From the NCBI RefSeq assembly GCF_001949145.1, contig NW_019091416.1, positions 188,511 to 252,510 on the forward strand: a stretch of 64,000 nt of DNA. The letters are read 5' to 3'. Shown piece after piece: positions 23,001 to 64,000 of the stretch. Under the pieces are notes generated by a model that saw only the letters and a list, made by a program, of their open reading frames with translations, made no database searches and had not been told where the DNA came from. The first letter of the stretch is position 1, and every line of letters starts with the position of its first letter. Origin of the DNA: Acanthaster planci. Taxonomy: Eukaryota; Echinodermata; Asteroidea; Valvatida; Acanthasteridae. The position numbers and the translations under genes are program-made.

Positions 23001-23859
23001 TTTGCAGGCTGGGATTGGACGATCGCTGAAGTTGCGCGTCAACTTCCGGTTCGATGATTTCATGTAACGTAAACGGCCATCAATGCATGTAACGTACTCT
23101 ATGTGCAATTCATGTGCAGTGGGCGTGGTTAAAACTGAAGTGACGTCACACTTACGAACCAGATGAAGACTGGACAGGACACAGTGCCCTCCGTCTTACA
23201 TGCACGCATTTCATCGGTGAGGGTTTGAAAGTTTAAATCCAAAAGCGTGGGCAAATTCACCACTCGATATAGGGAATTTACACACAGTTGGAGAATTCCA
23301 GCCGTAAAATTTTATGAAGCCTATTTTTCGATTGTGACAGAAATCCTCTATTTATTTAATCTGGCCCTTGCACATTCGAAACAATGCGGTTGCAACATTT
23401 AAAAAAAAGAGATAACAGTACCAAAGAGTAAAAAGTGAACGCATTTTGAGAGCACATGTAAATAAATACATACATTCCCAGTACGTCATGCGCGCACTGA
23501 ACGCGCTGCCATCCATCGTTTCGTCCACTGACGCATTGCCATCCACTGTAATGTTTTGCCCACTGCTTGCCCACGCTTTTCAAACTCACGGTTGAAAGCG
23601 CAACACTGGTGGTCCATGTGTTTATATCTATGTCTGTGGTCACTTCGCCCATGTGCCACACTTCGCCCACGCATCACTTCTGCCCACGTGCAACTTCGAC
23701 CACGCGGCACTTCGTCTAGGGCTTTTGTCAACAACGAAAGGAAAGGGTGTCACAGCCTAAACAGCTACTCAATCCCTCCAGAATTCATCCCGAATGCCAC
23801 AAAAGATCAACAGTTCAATAAGGGTACTAAGATATAGTGGATTTGGAAAGTGTCTAGGT
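23001..23859. other. Intergenic with short degenerate tandem words
   Basis: Non-coding. The part at 23500-23725 repeats CACTTCGCCCACG-like and GCCATCCACTG-like words at about 16-20 bp spacing. The rest shows nothing recognisable. Confidence 0.5.
23500..23725. repeat. Degenerate GC-rich short tandem repeat
   Basis: About five tandem variants of a 16-19 bp unit (CACTTCGCCCACG) lie in 23640-23715, preceded by two or three variants of GCATTGCCATCCACTG. It is clearly more CpG-rich than the satellite that follows. Confidence 0.6.
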
Positions 23860-25850
23860 TGTCAGAATATCGTTTCTACGCTGAATGGACAAAAATATTT
23901 AGTTACTACAGAAAAATAGGTTGTCACTTGTTTCGTTTGCTCTATCAAACTAACTCTGTATATACCTACATTTCTAAATATCCAAATGACTAAATGACAA
24001 ACTCTTAATATAATAATGTACCTAAATTTCTGATAACCAAAATTCCTACATAACTCAAGTTTCAAATAGGCCTAATTTACAGTTACTTTGGAATTCGGTC
24101 ATAAAGTCTTTCAGGTATTTAGTAATATTTCGTTGGCTCTATAACCAAGTTCGGAAATACACGTTTCAGAAGATTCCTAAATACCCATCTTTATTGGATC
24201 CGAACTCCTAAATAGCTAACACTCTAAACACCTCAGTTCCTGATTAACTAAATTCTCAATTTACTCTTGTTTCAAATAATGTTGTTACTTCGGAAAATAT
24301 TTATTTAGCTATTTAGATTATCAGTTATTTTGGTTGCAGTATTTCTAACTGCGTATATATTTCTAAATATCTCAATGACTTATTAATGACTAAAACTCTA
24401 AATACCTAAACTTCTGAAAAACCGATTTCGAAATAACTCAAGTTTCAAATAATTTAGTCAGATACCTGAACTTCTGCAGAACTTAATTCCTAAATAAGTC
24501 AAGTTAATTTCAAAATATTTAGTCACTGATGTATTTAGTGATTAAGTTCGCTACTTGACTAAATTCCGAAATGCATATACATTTCAGAATAACTGATTCC
24601 TATATACCTATATCCATAAATGTCGAAATTAAAAAACAATTAAAACTGTATATACCTCAGTCTATGAAGAACTAAATTCTGAAATCACTCAGGTTTCAAT
24701 TAATTTGGTAACTGCACAATTTGGTTACTATTATATTTAGGTATTTAGTTCATTCATTAAGTCACAAAATCCGTATATATTTCCTAAAAAACTAATCGTA
24801 TTATTCGTAAATATCGAAATCCCCAAATAACCTAAATAATAAATATCCCACCTCTGAATAACTAGATTCCAAAACAGCTCAATCTTTAAGTCATTTAATT
24901 ACTTCGGCATTTGGTCATTGAGGTATTTAGGTATTTAGTTATTTGGTGAAGTTCCGAAATACGTATATATTTCAGGAGGAATAACTTTCTAGATGCCTAT
25001 ATTAATAACTGTATTTCGAAATAGGTTAACCTAAATTTCTGAATAACTGACTTGCAAAACAAATCAACTTTCAAACAATTTAGTTACTTTGGAATTTTGT
25101 AATTACGTTATTTAGGCATGAAGTTATTTTGTTATCTCACTAGCCAAGTTCCAAAATACGCATATATTTCAGAATATCAAGATTCCTACTTAATCATCTG
25201 TATCAATATCCGAATAGTTATTTAGGAAAAAATTATTTTAATTAGTTCTTTGGGTTGTCAGTCATTTTGTTTGCTGTATGACTAACTCCGTATACAGTGT
25301 ATACCTACATTTCTAAACATCTCAATGACTAAAACTCTAAAATTAATACCTAAACTTCTGAAAACTAAGTTCCTACAAAATGAAATTTGCAAATAATTGT
25401 AATCACCCCGAGGTAGTTAGTGGTTTTCTTGTTTATGCATTCATTTATTTACTTCGCTTTCTGGCTAAGTTCCCATTTCAAAAGACTGACTCCTGTATAC
25501 CTCTGTTTATAAATATCGAAGTAAAAAAGTAAAAATGTCAATACCTGAGTTTCTGAAGAACTGAATTCTGAAATCACTTAGGTTTCAATTATTTTGCCTG
25601 GTGAGGATTTCAGTTACTACTTCATTTAGGTATTTGTTGTTTTGTTAAGTTCCAAAATAGGTATCCATTTCCAAAAAAATAATAAAATTACAAATATCTC
25701 AACTTTTGAATAACTAAATTCCCAAATAGCTCAGTTTTTAAGTCATTTAGTTACTTAGGAATTTGGTCACTGAGGTATTTAGGATATTTCAGAATATCAA
25801 GATTCCCAATACCCATCTTTATTAACATCCTAATTCCTAAATAGCTTGAT
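23860..25850. repeat. AT-rich degenerate satellite, about 190-240 bp unit
   Basis: The word TTTCAAATAATTTAGTTACT and variants recur near 24058, 24270, 24441, 24685, 24875, 25062, 25390, 25580 and 25727. Each is followed in the same order by a TTTGGTCACTGAGGTATTTAG word, a GTTCCGAAATACGTATA word, TTCCTAAATACC, and AACTTCTGAA or TAACTAAATTCC. The typical spacing is 190-240 bp and copies are strongly diverged. Words such as CTAAATA and TATTTAG appear on both strands, so each unit is partly self-complementary. No coding content. Confidence 0.8.
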
Positions 25851-28800
25851 ATTTTCATTATTGTATCTGCAAAGTTCACTCAACATTCCTATCAAAAAGG
25901 TGCAGTCCTGTCGGTTAATCACAGGCCTACTTGGTTGTGAAACGAAGTTATGCATTATTACCTAGCAAAATCTTGTGGGTGCACTCTGTAAGTAAATTTC
26001 CATAGAGACCAGTGATAAATCCCCGATACAAAAATTCAGGCTGCACCAAAAAATGATGTTCGGCATGTCCTCTTTCATGTTCCTTTCACATTTTAGTGGG
26101 TTGACTGATGAATTGTTGAGGAATTCTCTACCAAAGCAAACCACCTTATAATGAAGAAAATTTCCCTAAAGTAGCCATTTTGAAAATGCATCCCTCATCA
26201 AAATGGCTGAATAGTGCCACTTTCGGACCAGGTTGCATCCTAATTGCTTAGATATGGAAGCCCTAAGTCCAGACCAGAGGTTCAGTCCCATTTTTCTTCA
26301 ATTCTCAAATTCCATGACTCTCTAATATAGAATATTTTTAGTGTATTACTTTTATTAATGAGCTCAGCGGACATATTTCTAGCCTATTTACGGTGATGCA
26401 CCCTTGTACATGGGTGCCGCCATGTTACTTGCTACGAACTAGCTATAACTAGTGGTACATTCCCCTGGAGTTTGCATGGCCGACCCGTGAACAAAATCAA
26501 GCCCCTAACAAGCCACCTGAACTCTGCCTTATATTATGCAATCACTACCTTCAGTCACTAGCCCATAGCCCAAGTTTTGGCAATGGTAATTTGTTAGAGT
26601 GCCACCCACTGACCCTCTAAGAAAAGCTTAGAGACAAGAAAATAGTACAAAATCTAGGTACCAACTAGCGCATTCTTACTCCATTGTATGTGAAATCCAA
26701 CTTGCAGGTGTTTGGGTATCTACTCCCCTCTTCCCACATTTCACTTCAAACTTTTCTGATGTCAAAGCTGAGTAAGAACACAATTTTACTAACAAAAACA
26801 CGCAAAACATAAAAGAGCAGTGTGAAAACAGGCCTGAAAAGGGAACTCATGGAATGAGCCATTTGAAAAAATTGCAATTAAGGTACTGAAAAACTGTGCT
26901 GAGATTTGCGTTGCAAGGGTTTAAAGGCTGAGTGACAGTAATAAGGTGAACTCAACACCCACACACACGGACAACATTCCAATCCAGGGTTAACTTTTCC
27001 TTCTGACTTTTATTACATTGCATAGATCTATCAAAAAAGTATCTACTTTCAATTACTGGACATCCCGTGCCACCATGATTCACCACAATGATACCGTACC
27101 TAGATCACATTTAAGACCAAAAAATTCTGTACTGTACACAAAGCAAACTTGATTTCAAGAAGTTTCTTGCGACTATTTCAAAGGTCTGGTTTAAAACCCA
27201 ATGCAGATATCTGCATCCACAGATTCTGAAGTAAAACACACACTATGTGAATGGAAACCGTTCCTAAATACGTATCCCCCAAAACTGTCAAGACTTTTTG
27301 CTTATGCTAATACATACAAAATAGGGAGATCAATGAAACAGCCTCTATATTCAAAGAATTATACTTGGCATAATTCCAAATGAACAGATTTAAACACGTG
27401 TCCCTTTTTCAATTTTTAGTTTGAATTGAGGTATACACCAAACTACCTGCAACCTAAATTTTCTGATGACGAAACACAGAAAGTTTCTTGGCCTCATTAA
27501 AGTTGTATCATCCAAGAAAAGCCAAAAAAAGACTTTTTTGGCAAAACACGTTACCCAGCTCTCTCACTAAGTCAAATACACTAAATATTATACTGGAAAC
27601 TCTAAATATCATGAGCTTTCTGAATGTATACCCATAAAGTGTGCATTTAGTGACAAGATACACCCCATTCCAAGTCCTGGATATCTGTCACTGTTGACAA
27701 TCAGTGACCAATTACAAGTGATCTGTACCATGAAAAAAATTGTAAACTTTATCTATTTCTTTTTGTCTTTTTTTTTTTTTTTTAATAAATACACCATCAC
27801 TTTAAAAGGTCTATCCGGTTGCATGTTGTATGTAAGTTTTGCAATACAGGTATTCTATGACAATTGTGTGTTATTCAGATACATGTACAACCGATTATGA
27901 AAGGTTCCCATGGCAGTTTTATTGATATTTTGATTTCCAGACAAGAAATCTACTCGTTGAGCTATCAATAAACAAGCTTTTCTTGATAAAAGGAAAAAAT
28001 TGACATTTCTCATTTTCAGATGATCATTTTACCTGTGAGACGAACCTCTGTTTTGACTAATGAAACAGCTCCTAACATGAGTGAATTTACATGACACTTA
28101 AATGTTAGGCTGTATCCGAATCTCTTGTCGAGAGCTAGGTCTAGGTCTTCGCTCCATTTGAAAAGCATGGAGACGCGTAGACAATAGACCTAGCCGTAGC
28201 TCTGGAAGCCCTTTTCGGACACGGCCTTCATGTAAGTTGGACAAGTGAATGGTATCATCAGTACTAATTTCTCTCTCTTAATCTGACATTTCAACTTCAT
28301 CTAAACACCACCGAACATCCTGATCTGTATACTACCTTTCAGAAACTCCCATGATTAAGGAGAGCACTGAACTCTGTACTGCTATTGGCCGACCTCCACG
28401 AATGATAATGAGTCAACATCTTATTAGCATACTTTTTCTGTCTATGAATACAAGTTTTTAACCAAGGCAGGCTGCCCGCAGCCTGTGCGTATATATACTG
28501 TATATATATTTATTTTCCAGTAGAACTCGTACCTCATTTTGATACGATTTGACATGACTTGACATACAGAAGTAAATGAATGTTTCTGCTTGTTTCTGAT
28601 GTCAAAGGTCACAGACATTACATGGAACCATGCTGATAATTAAGGCCGAGTGACAAAATTGATAAACCACGGAAGGGTCTTTCAAGAAACCAAGATATGT
28701 TTTACAGGACAACCATCCCCCCAGTGCTTAAAATTCATTTTTTAATTGAAGGCTGTTGCTATGACAACCAGCATCATAGTCTCACAAACTATTTCTGTTG

Positions 28801-31800
28801 TATGAGGGTGATTAAAATGTAGAAATGAGACCTGCTGCAGAGTCCCATCCGCACGAGGCCAATCTCCCTGTAGTAACAAGCATACTTCAAATCTTTCAAA
28901 TTAAACCCAACGGCACTGGGGATGTGGGACCCCCGAAAAGGAATCTAGAGCCAAGTTCGATCTACACCCATTTGTTGATGACTGGTTCATTTTGCATGGT
29001 GACAAACACACGCAAACATACCCCTGGGGAACCGGGCAAACACTGATCGAATGGCCCAGACAGTGCAGTGCACCCTCACTTCTTGAAGATGTGCCTTTAC
29101 CTCTAGTCATTCCCTCCACAATATGCTATTGATGCCACTTAATTACACCATGTAATGCATCCAACTTCTAAGACACTAATCAGAAACACCTGTGTTTCTT
29201 GCTTTTCAGGGACATTATGCAAAAACAAACAAAACGTGACTGGAATAAAAAAAAAAAACTCCTACATTCTGAAATTTCGTAAACTAGTTCTGAGCCAAAA
29301 TGAAACACTTTTGTAATAAAATATGTGACCTTTTACATATATGTAAATGTCTTTATGCAAGTTTTGAAATGTTACTACTGAAAACAACAGAAAAAAATAC
29401 ATGTATCAATGCATAACTTCATAGGGAGCTTGCTAGGTGTAGTTATATATTAAATTTGCTTTTTAAATGAGTTTTCTTACAATGATACCAAAACCTAAAT
29501 AGACTGCAGCCCTTTAACACTAATTCATTTCCATAAACTCCTTGATTTTATCTTCCTAAATTCACAGAAAAAAAATAATAGTTCCTATTTACGAGACATC
29601 TAAATCATCCAATTTCTTTACATATATTAAACACAACAATGCATGTTTGTAGAACTGTTCATTAGTTGCAAGTTAGTCTGAGAGAAAAAGAAGTGCCTTC
29701 AGCGAAATCAAACCCTGCTGCTGCATTTCTGACAACAATTTTAAACAACACGGGTATTTCCCGCCACAACCCAATTTCATTAGGTTTCAAGTGCCCTAAA
29801 TAAGTTAGATTACACCCTCGTTTACAAGAAGTGCAACTTTGTACAACTACAAGAAATGGTTGACACTATCTGCTTTGCAATATGCAAATGAGACAAATTA
29901 TTTGCATATATGGCTTTCTTGTTTCAGCTTATTTTCCATAGTTTGTTACGCCGGTGTTTACAAAATTGAACAAACATTTAGTGGTACCTGTATATAAACG
30001 GTAGGTCAATTTGGCACTATTCTAACAACATCCACCAGCAACAGGCTTAAAAAATGTTCATGCCTGCCCACTACCACAAACAAAAAGCTTATGAACTGAC
30101 TAAATCGAGTGTGTATATGAACTACAACCACCTTTAATCAAACTTGAGCTGGTCAGCAGAACATGCGCATTGTACATGTACATGTGTAACTAGTGTGCAC
30201 AGACCAGCCTAATGTGTACATGGTGTCTTAATGCTTTAAGTTGAACGAAAAACTTACAATGTATTACACAAATATCAAACACTTTCTATAAGAGTCACAC
30301 ACCTATGATATGCATGTACATCACAAATAGTCCAAAAGGTGTACCAAGAAAGCTACTGAAAATTTATCTAGTGTACTTCTGCACAGACTGAAGCAGTTCA
30401 ATGGCGCACTAGTCACAGGTTGAGGGACAATCTCCACAAAAATTAAAAGAAAAAACTGCCCAAACTGACCAGACAAGTTGACAGGAGACACACAATGACC
30501 GGTGCAACCCAATGAAAAGAGCTGTTAAATATCCACCTGTCAACTTACAGCGTCAAAACCTCAGTGCTCAATGGCCAGTGGTAAAAAGTGAACATTGTGC
30601 CTATTATGACATTGTAACTGAAGCGCGTTACCTTGTGGCCCCCCAAAAATGAGTTTGTCAATGACCCAGCCACAACCTTTGGCAAGGGATGACCTGGAGG
30701 CTAATTTTGTTGAGCACAGTCAACCACAATCAGATAAAATTATTCCAGATGACACAGTTTACAGTAAATTATGTAAGAAAACAGTACTGTATCAGTCAGA
30801 CTAACTCCAATCTTTCACAACTCCGTAAATAATCTCTGGCCACAGAACACTCACGGTGGGAATAAAAAAACTGTGTGCAAAATGTCATCTTGAACAAAAT
30901 ACAAAACAATAAACTCATCCGTACGTATGATCAGCACATCATTATATATTAATTCCAGTGATGTACTTCAATATACTGCCTTAATCCCACAATTACTATT
31001 CTCAACACATTGATGGAAGACAGATGGGCTTAATACCTTTAACAAGTGAAACCAAAAAACACCAAGAAAAAGAGAGAGCAAATAAGTTGGAATCATGTAC
31101 AATTTCGAGAGATTAAATCTGATGAACACTGGAGGGCATTCAGAACAAGTAACTTGACCAAAAATCCAATCCTGGAACTCGAAAACAGTGAAACAATGGC
31201 AAAGCTTGATTGAAGGCCAGTTCATATATGAAGCAAACACGAAAGTGACATTGTGACATCAGATTAAAATTTGTGCTGCAAATTCCCAAAAGTTTGACAC
31301 ATTTCAACTCAAGAATTGCACTGCAAATGTTGTTTGATGTCTAATTCACTTCGCTTTTGTTTACCTGAAGTATGAACCAGCAACAAGGCAAGACTGATAT
31401 CCACTGAAATTATGGCCAAGTGAGTTATACGCATTCATAAACTTCCCGGCAGGCCTGGGGCCATCAATGGAACAGCAGACCCTCTCCCATTGCTTCCCAG
31501 GTAAGTATTTGTATCAAATGCCCTCCAGTGTTTCCTTGGACTGAAACGGAATCACGGTGACGGCAGCTTCCCTCGTTTGCCTGCCGTCACCCGCCATGAA
31601 ACTTAGCTCTTTGCAAAATCATATATGCACGAAATCTGCATGACTGTGATTGGTAAAATGATTCAGACTGTCCACTCTGCATGCAAGGCGATCAGGTGCC
31701 ACAATTTCTCGACAAAATATTTTTGTTGACTAACAACTAACACAGATTTACACAACAAACCACATTTAGAAGGCATCAAATATGATTTCATTTGCTGTAT

Positions 31801-33368
31801 ATTTCTCTGACAGGCATTCCAAAGAATGTGTCCGCACAGAAAATTTGACTAACGATGAAAAAACACATCCTTTCATACAAATGAAAAACATGAAATGTAC
31901 AGCACAGAGTTAGGCTACCTGGTCAGCAAATGATTGCTCAAACCATCTTTGAGTAACCCTAAATATCTTCATGGATGGGCAATCATTAGCTGGTCAAGAA
32001 TTGAAACTGTCAACAATCACAGATAGCACAGACTCGTGAGGTCTCGGTCAACCTACAACTGATTAGGAATCAATTTCTTGATCTTAATTGTCACTGTTGT
32101 CACTGTCATTGTTTCCAATGCTTGCTAGACGTACATACATTATCATCCCTAAGTCCAGAAGTCGCCAGTGTCAAATTCACAAGTTGGCAAGGAGCAAAAG
32201 CCAAATATGAAAGTGACAGGACCGAGAACCGAAATCTCCAGTGAGGTGTCTTATGTGTACGGCATGATGAATAATAGATTATTGTACACAACACAACCTC
32301 AAATATAAAACTGCTGACTGCAATTCATTAGAGGCAGGTAAAAATATCAAAAATAAGCACAGCAGTGCCCTCAAAACAAAACAAACCACAACAAAACAAG
32401 ACAGGACGCACATGACGGAGAACGAACAAGGATCACACGGTTCATGATTACTTTCTTTGTAAGTATTTGCGATACAAAGTAAGCCCCTGAGAACTAACCA
32501 ATATGGGTATGTACACTGCACAAAGGTGTATATATAGATATTGCGACAAAATCGGGTGTGGAAAGGAACCAACAAAACAACACTCCGTGCTACTGTTTCT
32601 TCTGGCAGCACCTCCCAGCTAAGCAGCACAAGTTTATGTGGCAGCAAAGTAGGAAGGCTGGGTACAAGACATGTTGATCTGCAGGCCCAAGCCACATCAA
32701 GTATTTTTTTCATTATGGCTATGGATAGTCACAGCAGCTTGTAAATGGCGGGGGGGGGGAGGATAAAACAAATGTCACAGCCGCAGAACCTGATCAACTC
32801 GACATGGCTATAAGCAGCACTGCCCCGTTTTTCAAACCAGAAGTGGAATGGAGAAGTTGTATGGATGATTGTGGCTGACAGCAACCTTGGTCCAGTGGAA
32901 ACACAGATTAGAACACTGGATGATGTGCTGATTGTCAAACAAGCCACTCGAATGGTGTCATCACTTGTCCAAGTATCTTGATAGTCTTGTCTTTGTAATC
33001 CTCTGGAAAGCCACCAGCTCACACAGGATGCTATCCACCAATAACTGTTTGCTACATTACAGGGGTTTGTGATTGAAAGTTCATTGTTGCAGCATTCCTA
33101 ATCCAGGGGAAACGTGGTGCAGCATGTGAAATCTAATCGACGGACATTCTAAATCCAGGGGAAGGGGTGAGGCTGGCAGATGCAGCTACCTTGCATGCAA
33201 AAAAGGGGACATCATTCCCAAATCACAACCTTGGAGAGAGAGTCTGTGTGTGTGCATGTTTCAGACGCCATCCTTTACCAGATCCTCTAAGTTTTCTGTT
33301 TCTTTTCAAAATTTGCTGACTGGATTGGTCAGCGTCACTGAGAGCTAAGAATCATGGCGATGTGACTG
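25851..33368. other. Intergenic, downstream of SEC14L gene
   Basis: No coding exon was found on either strand; the open frames here are short and without family features. The part nearest 33368 must contain the SEC14L 3' UTR, but I cannot place its poly(A) site with confidence. A poly-T run lies at 27767-27782, a small foldback element at 28108-28226, an AT dinucleotide stretch near 28490-28512 and TGTACATGTACATG at 30171-30187. Confidence 0.45.
28108..28226. mobile_element. 119-bp foldback element
   Basis: The left end reads GGCTGTATCCGAATCTC and the right end, reverse complemented, GGCCGTGTCCGAAAAGG. An inner pair also matches (GAGAGCTAGGTCTAGGTCT against AGAGCTACGGCTAGGTCTA). The whole sequence is nearly one hairpin. 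Terminal GGCYGTRTCCGAA resembles the ends of several animal cut-and-paste families; the family is not determined. Confidence 0.65.
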
Positions 33369-63638
<30,270 letters not shown>

Positions 63639-64000
63639 CTGGAAGTTCAGAGAGAAGGGAAACCAAACCTTCTTCATCTATGAAAATATTAGGACAAGGA
63701 CACGACTTGAACGGCAGCCTTACCATTTGGAGAGAAAGTATGGTTGCTCACCTTACTACATGGGACATTTTACCTCAGCCTTTGGTGTGTAGCCGCGATG
63801 AATTTTTCTTAGACACAGTTTTTTTTTGCTACTTAGTACTTTCCTTCATGTATGAACACTCTTTTACATTCCCATTAAATTTTGGTTAAACATACTGAAA
63901 AGTGCTCTTTTCAAATACTTAAAACTATCCATGCTTTCCTGAACAACTGAGGGCGCTGGTACTCTAATGTCATCCAAGGAAGACATAGTTCATGGCCTAG
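63639..64000. other. SEC14L-like intron to window end
   Basis: Non-coding up to the window edge; the preceding PRELI exon is not in the window. A CTCF-like word lies at 63943-63958. Confidence 0.5.
63943..63958 (+). promoter_or_regulatory. CTCF-like motif
   Basis: The sequence ACAACTGAGGGCGCTG fits the 3' part of the CTCF core (AGRGGGCGCT) with a mismatch in the AG step. Weak evidence on its own. Confidence 0.2.

Noticed and set aside
31570-33022. Additional coding exons on the minus strand (open frames of 60-144 residues)
   Set aside because: No conserved blocks, no matching splice phases, and the SEC14L protein already ends with its characteristic tail at 33369; this is 3' UTR or intergenic.

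Overview
The window is animal (metazoan) nuclear DNA. It holds intron-rich genes with GT-AG introns, long AT-rich non-coding stretches, many short palindromic transposon derivatives, a degenerate satellite, one decayed non-LTR retrotransposon and a 227-base assembly gap. The proteins resemble vertebrate families closely but with clear divergence. With the very frequent TACATGTA words, this suggests a non-vertebrate deuterostome, perhaps an echinoderm. The species is not fixed by anything I can see.

Three protein-coding genes were found; two of them were rebuilt exon by exon from splice sites, matching reading phase and family similarity. (1) Plus strand, 2-613: the last coding exon of a gene like LSM11, the U7 snRNP subunit; it is cut by the window start. 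(2) Minus strand, 15465 down to 4147: a complete coding region of 13 coding exons, 679 aa, for a diacylglycerol lipase of the DAGL-beta type. It has four N-terminal membrane segments and an intact Ser/Asp/His triad. Its start-codon exon is preceded by a splice acceptor, so at least one 5' non-coding exon lies upstream, unplaced. (3) Minus strand, 63638 down to 33369: eleven coding exons (694 aa) of a SEC14L1/SEC14L5-type protein with the order PRELI/MSF1 (partial) - His-rich linker - CRAL-TRIO - GOLD. Its first exons, with the start codon, lie beyond the right edge.

Layout: 1-613 LSM11 end; 614-4146 convergent 3' flanks with two TTAA-flanked miniature elements; 4147-15465 the lipase gene; 15466-33368 intergenic and 5' region of the lipase gene with a palindromic element, an RT pseudogene (about 21.45-23.0 kb), a roughly 2 kb satellite (23.86-25.85 kb) and a small foldback element; 33369-64000 the SEC14L gene, including an intron of almost 17 kb packed with repeats.

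The three genes do not form a functional cluster. The lipase makes 2-arachidonoylglycerol-type signals from diacylglycerol, the SEC14L protein is a lipid-transfer/Golgi-type factor, and LSM11 acts in histone pre-mRNA 3' processing. No undescribed protein system is visible. The main unexplained content is a set of repeats: a three-copy 370-400 bp foldback family present in both orientations, a pair of tRNA-like SINEs, a TA-flanked pogo-like element 11 bp from a splice donor, a foldback element with subterminal tandem repeats, and the satellite.
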